The notes beneath the pieces were generated by a model, which worked only from the letters and a program-made list of their open reading frames with translations, made no database searches and had not been told where the DNA came from. The translations under genes and the position numbers were made by a program. Shown here in pieces: positions 33,124 to 39,428 of a stretch of DNA of 39,428 bases (positions are counted from its first letter, which is position 1; the number at the start of each line of letters is the position of its first letter). The stretch comes from Novosphingobium organovorum (GTDB lineage Bacteria; Pseudomonadota; Alphaproteobacteria; Sphingomonadales; Sphingomonadaceae): assembly GCF_022832435.1 (NCBI RefSeq), contig NZ_JALHLF010000022.1:8197-47624 (forward strand), written 5' to 3'.

Positions 33124-36023
33124 GCCCCAAGCGCCTGTTCCGCCTGCCCGAACCCTGGGGCTCGCGCCTCGATCGCGCGACGCCGGTCGCGTTCCACTTC
33201 GATGGCCGCCCGGTCTCGGGCTTTGCCGGGGATACCCTTGCCAGCGCGATCCTGGCCGATCCGCGTCACGGCGATTTCCTCGCCCGCTCGTTCAAGTACC
33301 ACCGCCCGCGCGGGCCGCTGCTCGCCAACGGGATGGACGCGAACCAGTACGTCACGCTCGACGGTACGCCCAATGTCGCCGCCGACGGGACACGCGCGCG
33401 CGATGGCGCGCAGGTGCGTTCGCAGAACGTGGCGGGATCGCTCGCCCGCGACAGGGGGGCGCTGCTCGGTACGCTGGCGCGCTTCCTGCCCGCGGGTTTC
33501 TATTACGACACCTTCTTCCGCCCGGCGGGAAGCTGGCCGTTCTGGGAGCGCATCATCCGCCGCGTCGCGGGGCTTGGCCGGCTCGATCCCACGCTCGATG
33601 CCTTCGGACCGGAGGAGCCGGAGCCCGAAAAGCACCATCTGTTCAGCGACGTCGCGGTCATCGGGGCGGGCGTTGCCGGGCTCAGCGCGGCGCTGGGCGC
33701 GGCACGCGAAGGCCGCGAGGTGATCCTGATCGAGCGTGACGAGGCGCTCGGCGGTCGCTCGGCCTTTGCGCGGCTTTCCCCAGCGCAGCGCCGTGATCTG
33801 GCCGCGCTGATCGCGCAAGTCGAACGCCACCCGGCGATCACCGTACTGACCTCCACGACCTGCGCCGCCTGGTTCGAGGGCAACCTGCTCACCGCGCACG
33901 CGCGGGAGCGCTACTACCATGTTCGCGCGCGCCACGTCATCGCCGCGGTCGGCTCGGTCGAACAGCCGCTCGTGCTGCGCAACAACGATCTGCCCGGCAT
34001 CTTCCTTGCCTCGAGCGTCAACCGCCTGATGGCCGGTTACGCGCTGTGCCCCGGCCGACGCTGCGTGGTCCAGACCGCCAACCGTTTCGGTTACGAGACC
34101 GCGCTCGCGCTGGCCGAGGCGGGCTGCACCGTCCTTGCCGTCCTCGACATGCGTGCGCAACCGGTCGACGCTGCGCTCGAAGCGCAGTGCGCGGCGCTGG
34201 GCATTGCGGTGCTGCACGGCCTGAGCGTGGTCGAAGCGCATCGCGCGGGCCAGCATCTGGGGGCGGTCAGCGCGCGGTCGCTGGACGCGAACGGCCATCC
34301 CACCGGCCCCGTTACGCGCTGGCGCTGCGACACGCTGGTCTGTTCGGTGGGCTTTACCCCGCTCGTCCAGCTCGCCTGCCATTCGGGCGGAGAGGCGATC
34401 TACGACACCGCGCTTTCCGCGCTGCGCATCACCAGGAGCCCCCGTAATTCGAGCGTGTGCGGCAGTCTCAACGGGATCTACGATTTCGACGCGGTCTGCC
34501 AGGACGGACAGCGCGCCGCCGACGTGGCTTGCGGCAAGCCCGCATCGCTACGGCCCGAGCCCGCGCGTGAGCCCGTGAACTTTCCCTGGACCGTCTTTCC
34601 CCATCGCAAGGGCAAGGAATTCGTCGATTTCGACGAGGACCAGACGATCGGCGACATCGAAACCGCGGTGCAGGCGGGCTTTGGCCACATGGAACTGATG
34701 AAGCGCTTCACGACGACGGGCATGGGCCCTTCGCAAGGGCGCACCACCGCGCTCAACGCGCTGCGGGTCTTTGCCGGGGCGAGCGGACAGGACCTGGCGC
34801 ACTTGCGCATGACCACCCAGCGCCCCCCGTTCGAACCCGAACCCTTCGCCAATCTCGCGGTCGACACATCGCCCCCGCAAAGGCGCGGCGCGCTCGACCG
34901 CTGGCACCGCGAAAACGGGGCGGTGATGATGCCCGCCGGGGCCTGGCTGCGCCCGGCCCATTACGGTGGGGAGGGCGATGAAGAGGGTTCGGTCGAGCGC
35001 GAAGTCCGCGCCGTGCGGGCGCGCGCCGGTCTGTTCGATGCCTCGACCCACGGCGGTTTCCAGCTGGCCGGACGCGACGCCCTGGCGCTGCTGAACGCGG
35101 CTTACGTGCAGGATTTTTCGGACCTTGCCTGCGGCGCGACCCGCGCCGGGCTGATGGTCGATGAACTGGGCGCGGTGATCGACGATTGTGTCGCCTGCCG
35201 GCTCGACGCGGACCGGCTCTACCTCGTCACCTCGAGCGCGGCGGCGGCGGCCACCAACCGCACCTTGCGCAAGCTGATCGTCGAACACGGCTTCGACGTG
35301 ACGGTGTGCGAGCTCCAGGGCGCGATGAGCGTGCTCAACCTGTGCGGACCGCAGGCGCGCGCGATCATCGCCGCGCTTTGGCCGGCCCATGCGGGCGAAC
35401 TGGACGCGCTGGCGCTCCACGGGTTTTGCCAGTGCACTCTCGAGGGCATTCCCGCGATCGTCCTGCGCGGCGATTTCGTGGGCGAGACGACCTTCGAGTT
35501 CCACGTCGGTTCGGGCTTTGCGCTCACCTTGTGGAACCGGCTGCTCGCGGCCGGAGCGCCGTTCGCCATTCGCCCTTTCGGCGTGCTCGCCCAGCGCGTT
35601 CTGCGGCTGGAAAAGGCCCACTTCATCATCGGCCAGGACACCGATCACGCGACCGGGCCGGACGATATCGGCAAGGGCGCGGCGGTGGCCATGGACAAGC
35701 CGTATTTTCTCGGCCGCTCGGCCATCGCCAAACTGCGTACGAAAGCGGCACCGGCCAAGGCGCTGCGCCCGTTCTGCTTGGACGCCAGCCAGCGCCAGGC
35801 GCCCGAGGAGTGCCGCCTGCTCGAAGGGCCGGGCGGGGTCATCGGACGGGTGACTTCGGCCGCCTATTCGCCAACGCTGGGGCGCGTGGTGGGGCTCGCG
35901 CTGCTCGACGATCCGGCCGCAGCGGCGGGCACGGTGCGGCTGTGGGGCGCGCAAGCGGCCGGGGCCAAGGTGCGCTTTCTCGACCACGCCCCCTACGATC
36001 CCGCCGGCGAAAGGCAGGCCTGA
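33120..36023 (+). CDS. soxA: sarcosine oxidase alpha-subunit-like (or MgdC)
   Basis: A 967-residue protein with its ATG overlapping the soxD stop (ATGA). Order: N-terminal 2Fe-2S-ferredoxin-like domain without the cluster Cys (DTLASAILADPRHGDFLARS, YHRPRGPLLANGMDANQ), NAD(P)/FAD-binding Rossmann domain (VAVIGAGVAGLSAALG), then a C-terminal GcvT-like tetrahydrofolate-binding domain (VRARAGLFDASTHGGFQL, ACGATRAGLMVDELGAVIDD). In sarcosine oxidase this domain passes the formaldehyde to tetrahydrofolate. Length and domain order are typical. Confidence 0.92.
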   Translation: MSPKRLFRLPEPWGSRLDRATPVAFHFDGRPVSGFAGDTLASAILADPRHGDFLARSFKYHRPRGPLLANGMDANQYVTLDGTPNVAADGTRARDGAQVRSQNVAGSLARDRGALLGTLARFLPAGFYYDTFFRPAGSWPFWERIIRRVAGLGRLDPTLDAFGPEEPEPEKHHLFSDVAVIGAGVAGLSAALGAAREGREVILIERDEALGGRSAFARLSPAQRRDLAALIAQVERHPAITVLTSTTCAAWFEGNLLTAHARERYYHVRARHVIAAVGSVEQPLVLRNNDLPGIFLASSVNRLMAGYALCPGRRCVVQTANRFGYETALALAEAGCTVLAVLDMRAQPVDAALEAQCAALGIAVLHGLSVVEAHRAGQHLGAVSARSLDANGHPTGPVTRWRCDTLVCSVGFTPLVQLACHSGGEAIYDTALSALRITRSPRNSSVCGSLNGIYDFDAVCQDGQRAADVACGKPASLRPEPAREPVNFPWTVFPHRKGKEFVDFDEDQTIGDIETAVQAGFGHMELMKRFTTTGMGPSQGRTTALNALRVFAGASGQDLAHLRMTTQRPPFEPEPFANLAVDTSPPQRRGALDRWHRENGAVMMPAGAWLRPAHYGGEGDEEGSVEREVRAVRARAGLFDASTHGGFQLAGRDALALLNAAYVQDFSDLACGATRAGLMVDELGAVIDDCVACRLDADRLYLVTSSAAAAATNRTLRKLIVEHGFDVTVCELQGAMSVLNLCGPQARAIIAALWPAHAGELDALALHGFCQCTLEGIPAIVLRGDFVGETTFEFHVGSGFALTLWNRLLAAGAPFAIRPFGVLAQRVLRLEKAHFIIGQDTDHATGPDDIGKGAAVAMDKPYFLGRSAIAKLRTKAAPAKALRPFCLDASQRQAPEECRLLEGPGGVIGRVTSAAYSPTLGRVVGLALLDDPAAAAGTVRLWGAQAAGAKVRFLDHAPYDPAGERQA

Positions 36024-36026
36024 CCC

Positions 36027-36680
36027 ATGACCACGCTCGCCCCGCCGCTTTGCGCGCGCACCAGTCCGTTCGTTGCACTGCACCGTCCCGACGACGCGGC
36101 CCCTGCTGCGCTGGTCGAGGGTGGCCTCAATATCCTCGATCTGTCGTGCGCGCCGCGCTTGCGCACCGTCCTCGCGCCCGCCGATCCGGCCGTCTCCTTG
36201 CCCGTACCCGGAGCGGCGCTGCGTGGCCGGCACGGCTGGCTTGTGGCCCGGCTGTCCGCCGGTGGGGTGATCGCGCTGCCATCGCCCACGCAGGCGCCCC
36301 TGTCGGTGCAGGCGCGCGGCGATGAGGCCGCCTGGCCGATCGCTCCGGGACCGGCCTGCGATCCGGGTTTCGCCCATGGCTACTGGCTCTATTGCGTCGG
36401 GGCGAGCGCTCCGGCGCTGTTTCGCCACGGGTGCGAAACGGACATGCGGCCGGGGTGTTTTGGCGACCTTTCGGTGTGCCAGACACGGCTCTTCGCAACC
36501 TCGGTGCTGGTGCTGCGCGAGGATTGGGGCGGCCGGCCCGGATACCACCTGCTGGGCTGTGGCTCCTACGCCCAGCACATGGAAAAGACGATGCAGAACC
36601 TGATGGCGCGCTATGGCGGGGCGGTTCTGACGCCGGGGCAGCTGGCGATGGACGGCGCCGAGCCCCTGGCCCAGTTTTGA
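36027..36680 (+). CDS. soxG: sarcosine oxidase gamma-subunit-like (or MgdD)
   Basis: A 217-residue subunit beginning three bases after soxA. Family segments include DLSVCQTRLFATSVLVLRED and YHLLGCGSYAQHMEKTMQNL. The gamma subunit is the least conserved of the complex and packs against the alpha GcvT domain. Confidence 0.85.
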   Translation: MTTLAPPLCARTSPFVALHRPDDAAPAALVEGGLNILDLSCAPRLRTVLAPADPAVSLPVPGAALRGRHGWLVARLSAGGVIALPSPTQAPLSVQARGDEAAWPIAPGPACDPGFAHGYWLYCVGASAPALFRHGCETDMRPGCFGDLSVCQTRLFATSVLVLREDWGGRPGYHLLGCGSYAQHMEKTMQNLMARYGGAVLTPGQLAMDGAEPLAQF

Positions 36681-36709
36681 CCCCTTGCTTCCTTGAAAGG
36701 AGCGCCGCG

Positions 36710-38467
36710 ATGAAAATGAGGCATTTCCTGTTGCAGGCCGCAACGCTGGCGCTGGTGGCGGCGCAGCCGGCAAACGCGGCGGCTCCGGCCGTTGCGCCTA
36801 GCGGCAATTCCGCCCCCTTGCTCGATTACGCCGCGATCCACCATCCGGTCGTGGCGCGCCACGGCATGGTGGTGAGCCAGGAAGCGATCGCCAGCGAGGT
36901 CGGGCGCGGCATTCTGGAGCGTGGCGGTAACGCGGTGGACGCGGCGGTCGCGGTGGGCTTCGCACTCGCCGTCACCTTGCCCAAGGCGGGCAACCTGGCG
37001 GGCGGCGGGTTCATGATGATCTATGACGCCAAGAGCGGCAAGACGATCACCATCGACTACAAGGAGCTGGCGCCCTACGCCGCCAGCCGGACCATGTTCC
37101 TCACTCCGGACGGCAAGGTGGACCTCGCCGCCGCGCGCGAAAAGCGCTCGGCCTCGGGCGTGCCGGGGACGGTGGCCGCGTTCGAGCTGGCGCTCAAGAC
37201 TTATGGCACGATGACGATGGGGCAAGTCGCCGCGCCAGCGATCGAGCTGGCGCGCAAGGGTATCGTCGTCACGCCCGACTACGCCGATTCGATCCACTTC
37301 GCGCACGACAAGCTGGCGCGCAATCCGGCTGCGGCCAAAGCCTTCTTCAAGCCCGACGGCAGCGAGTACCAGCCCGGTGAGGTGATCCGCCAGCCCGACC
37401 TCGCCTGGTCGATCGAACAGATCGTCAAAGGCGGCGCCAGGGCCTTCTACACCGGCGAGATCGCGCGGCGCATGGTCGCCGACCAGCAGGCCCAGGGCGG
37501 CTATCTCACGATGCGCGACATGGCCGATTACAAGGCGGTGATCCGTGAACCGCTGCGCGCCACCTACCGCGGTTACGAACTGGTGCTGATGCCCCCGCCG
37601 AGTTCGGGCGGCGTCCACATCATCCAGATGCTCAAGGCGCTCGAAGGGTTCGATCTCAAGGGCATGGGGCACAATTCGGCGGCGGCCATGCATCTGACCA
37701 TCGAGGCCATGCGCCAGGCCTATGCCGATCGCAGCAAGTACCTGGGTGATCCCGACTTCAGCAAGATCCCGATCGACTGGCTCGATGGCGAGGCTTACGC
37801 CCGGCAGACCCGCGCCGCGATCTCGGGCGACAAGGCGCGCCTGTCCCGCGACGTGGCCCCTGGCCTTGCTCCGATGGCCGAAAGCCCGAACACCACGCAC
37901 TATTCGATCTGGGATGCGCAGGGCAACGTCGTCTCGAACACCTATTCGCTCAACTATTCGTTCGGCAACGGCGTGGTCGTTCCCGGCACCGGCATCCTGA
38001 TGAACAACGGCATGGACGACTTTTCGGCGCGGCCGGGCGTGCCCAACGGCTATGGCCTCGTCGGGGGCGAGCGCAACGCGATCGAGCCGCACAAGCGCTC
38101 GCTCAGTTCGATGACCCCGGCGATGATCTTCAAGGATGGCAAACCCTATGTCGTGACCGGCAGTCCGGGCGGCAGCCGGATCATCACCGCGGTCATGCAG
38201 GTGCTGATGAACGTGATGGACTACGACATGAACATCGCCGATGCGACCGACGCGGCGCGCTTCCACGAGCAGTGGCTGCCCGACGAAGTCTATCTGGAAC
38301 CCAACGGTTTCAGCCCGGACACGATCGCCATCCTCAAGCGCATGGGCTATCGGCTCGAGGAATCCTCGATGACCATCGGCAGCACGCAGAGCATCATGAA
38401 ATCGGGCGGTGTCCTTTACGGCGCGGCCGACCCGCGGCGCCCCGGAGCCCTGGCGGCCGGGTACTGA
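36710..38467 (+). CDS. ggt: periplasmic gamma-glutamyltransferase
   Basis: A 585-residue Ntn hydrolase with a signal peptide (LLQAATLALVAAQPANAAA). It has the large-subunit substrate region (GGGFMMIYDAKSGKTITIDY) and the autocatalytic cleavage site SPNTTHYSIWD, where Thr395 should become the nucleophile of the small subunit. GGSRIITAVMQVL and the C-terminal SGGVLYGAADPRRPG are also conserved. It hydrolyses gamma-glutamyl compounds in the periplasm and releases glutamate. AAAGGAG lies upstream and the gene follows soxG by 29 bases, so it is in the oxidase operon. Confidence 0.93.
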   Translation: MKMRHFLLQAATLALVAAQPANAAAPAVAPSGNSAPLLDYAAIHHPVVARHGMVVSQEAIASEVGRGILERGGNAVDAAVAVGFALAVTLPKAGNLAGGGFMMIYDAKSGKTITIDYKELAPYAASRTMFLTPDGKVDLAAAREKRSASGVPGTVAAFELALKTYGTMTMGQVAAPAIELARKGIVVTPDYADSIHFAHDKLARNPAAAKAFFKPDGSEYQPGEVIRQPDLAWSIEQIVKGGARAFYTGEIARRMVADQQAQGGYLTMRDMADYKAVIREPLRATYRGYELVLMPPPSSGGVHIIQMLKALEGFDLKGMGHNSAAAMHLTIEAMRQAYADRSKYLGDPDFSKIPIDWLDGEAYARQTRAAISGDKARLSRDVAPGLAPMAESPNTTHYSIWDAQGNVVSNTYSLNYSFGNGVVVPGTGILMNNGMDDFSARPGVPNGYGLVGGERNAIEPHKRSLSSMTPAMIFKDGKPYVVTGSPGGSRIITAVMQVLMNVMDYDMNIADATDAARFHEQWLPDEVYLEPNGFSPDTIAILKRMGYRLEESSMTIGSTQSIMKSGGVLYGAADPRRPGALAAGY

Positions 38468-38526
38468 AGGCCCCGATACGCAAGGCCCGGACAGGCAAGG
38501 CCCGGATAGGCAAGGCCCGGATAGGA
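38467..38526 (+). repeat. four tandem 15-base repeats after ggt
   Basis: Units AAGGCCCCGATACGC, AAGGCCCGGACAGGC, AAGGCCCGGATAGGC and AAGGCCCGGATAGGA run from the last base of the ggt stop codon. In one frame they spell KARIG repeats. Confidence 0.85.
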
Positions 38527-38862
38527 ATGTCAGGCGGCGTGGGCAAATTCAAACGTCCGGTTTTACCCTTTTGCGGGCGTGGTGGTGCGCCCACCCCGCT
38601 GCGACTAGGTTCGCGACGCTCCCCAAGTCTCGCTGCCCCTCGCGCAAGCGGGAGGGCCGGAAGGCTTGGGACCGATGGGCCCTAGCCGGACGGGGTGGGC
38701 GGGAACCGACCCAATTCTCGCGCTGCGATCACCGCCAAATTCGTCCACGCGGCCTGGACTGTTCTGGCTGGCCCCAGGTGCTGGCGCAGGTGATCGCCCC
38801 GGCACTGGGGGGCTGGCCGATAGCGCCGTGACTTCTATCGGGTTTTGCCCTAGGGGCGATCC
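38527..38862. other. intergenic region between ggt and efflux operon
   Basis: About 336 bases without a convincing gene. A weak inverted repeat spans about 38773 to 38812. The promoter of the efflux operon should lie near its right end, but no clear -35/-10 pair is visible. Confidence 0.4.
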
Positions 38863-39195
38863 ATGCGTGCGATCGGGCATCTTTTCCTCTTGTGGCTTCT
38901 GGCGGCGTCGCTGATGACGACGTCGGCGCTCCATGCGCAGGAATTCCCCGGTAGCGAGACGGTCGACTGTTCGGGCTTCGTGCATAGCGAAGGCGACAGC
39001 GATGAAACGCAGGGCGATGCCGACAGGGCCGCGCCGCACCATCACACCAGCTGCCACACCAGCTTTGGCCCCGCACCGCACAGCACCGACGACCTGCTGG
39101 TGCTGCGTCCGGTCCGGCTGGTGAACCGTGCGTTCGATGCGCCGGGGACGGCGCTGTCGGCCGTAGGCCCGGATTTGCGCCCGCCGATCGCCTGA
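38863..39195 (+). CDS. small secreted His/Cys-rich protein, metal-efflux associated
   Basis: A 110-residue protein with a signal peptide (LFLLWLLAASLMTTSALHAQ) and a His/Cys cluster APHHHTSCHTSFGPAPH. Similar small proteins precede RND-type metal-efflux operons in sphingomonads. AGGGG lies upstream of the ATG. A periplasmic metal-binding role is inferred from the His/Cys cluster and the following TolC-like gene. Confidence 0.65.
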   Translation: MRAIGHLFLLWLLAASLMTTSALHAQEFPGSETVDCSGFVHSEGDSDETQGDADRAAPHHHTSCHTSFGPAPHSTDDLLVLRPVRLVNRAFDAPGTALSAVGPDLRPPIA

Positions 39196-39270
39196 CAAAG
39201 CCATAGACGGCCGTTTTTCGCCCTTTTGCGGCGGACGGCCTTCCATGCCCTTTGTTCAGGACGATTTTTC

Positions 39271-39428
39271 ATGCAGCGATTATTTGCAGCCTTGCTGGCT
39301 GCCTCGTCGTGCGCCGCCGTGGCGTACGCGCCGCACGTGGCCATGGCGCAGGCCCCTGCGGGCGTTTTGACGCTCGACCAGGCGGTCGCGGCGGCGGGCG
39401 GATCGGCCCCGGCGGCACAGGCCGCCGA
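39271..39428 (+). CDS. TolC-family outer-membrane efflux protein, start only
   Basis: The first 52 residues before the window ends: signal peptide (LFAALLAASSCAAVAYAPHV) then APAGVLTLDQAVAAA, the usual opening of CzcC/CusC-type outer-membrane channels. Following the His-rich protein by 75 bases, it is likely the first of an RND efflux operon. The rest lies outside the window. Confidence 0.7.
   Translation, partial: MQRLFAALLAASSCAAVAYAPHVAMAQAPAGVLTLDQAVAAAGGSAPAAQAA

Noticed and set aside
34548..36773. A 741-residue minus-strand frame opposite soxA and soxG
   Set aside because: Low-complexity, no signal or motifs; opposite well-supported genes with known families.
1..39428. CRISPR array, prophage structural genes or rRNA operon
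   Set aside because: No regularly spaced repeats, phage head or tail genes, or rRNA segments were found; the 15-base array at 38467 has no spacers.

Overview
The window is high-GC DNA from an alphaproteobacterium, most likely a sphingomonad (Novosphingobium or Sphingomonas type). I infer this from the GC-rich codon use, the abundance of TonB receptors, the divergent short intergenic regions and the gene families present; no rRNA is available to confirm it.

Region 1 (1 to about 18.1 kb) is one functional block built around a PQQ-dependent alcohol dehydrogenase. A FIST-domain protein (cut by the left edge), a PAS hybrid histidine kinase and a NarL/LuxR response regulator form the sensing module, much like the ercS'/erbR control of ethanol oxidation in Pseudomonas. 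An unrelated alpha/beta-hydrolase-like gene sits between kinase and regulator. Next come the quinoprotein dehydrogenase, which carries the Asp-x-Asp signature of lanthanide enzymes, a MoxJ-like periplasmic binding protein, a PedF-type cytochrome c, a YVTN beta-propeller protein, a porin, a TonB receptor with cytochrome b561, a SoxH-like zinc hydrolase, a SoxYZ-like carrier, a Cys-Trp-motif rhodanese-like protein, a small EthD-like protein and a lipoprotein cytochrome c. The recurring motif CCAARGTSCAAT lies upstream of at least six of these genes and is a strong candidate for the response regulator's operator.

Region 2 (about 18.2 to 22.0 kb) begins with tRNA-Leu(GAG) followed by strong palindromes and then a graveyard of mobile DNA: an interrupted tyrosine integrase, a 5' ardC fragment, a 3' SNF2 helicase fragment, an unrecognised gene tail, a Tn3-family transposase tail, a frameshifted NUDIX gene and an isolated winged-helix domain.

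Region 3 (22.0 to 25.1 kb) is a minus-strand cell-surface polysaccharide module: two P-loop thymidylate-kinase-like proteins and a Wzx-like flippase with overlapping or closely packed ends.

Region 4 (25.2 to 38.5 kb) appears devoted to amino-acid or N-methyl compound use: a GltS glutamate carrier, a large TonB receptor, a LysR regulator divergent from a soxBDAG-type heterotetrameric oxidase, and a periplasmic gamma-glutamyltransferase. The oxidase could be sarcosine oxidase or the related N-methylglutamate dehydrogenase.

Region 5 (38.5 kb to the end) starts a probable metal-efflux operon: a small His/Cys-rich secreted protein and the beginning of a TolC-family outer-membrane channel, cut by the right edge.
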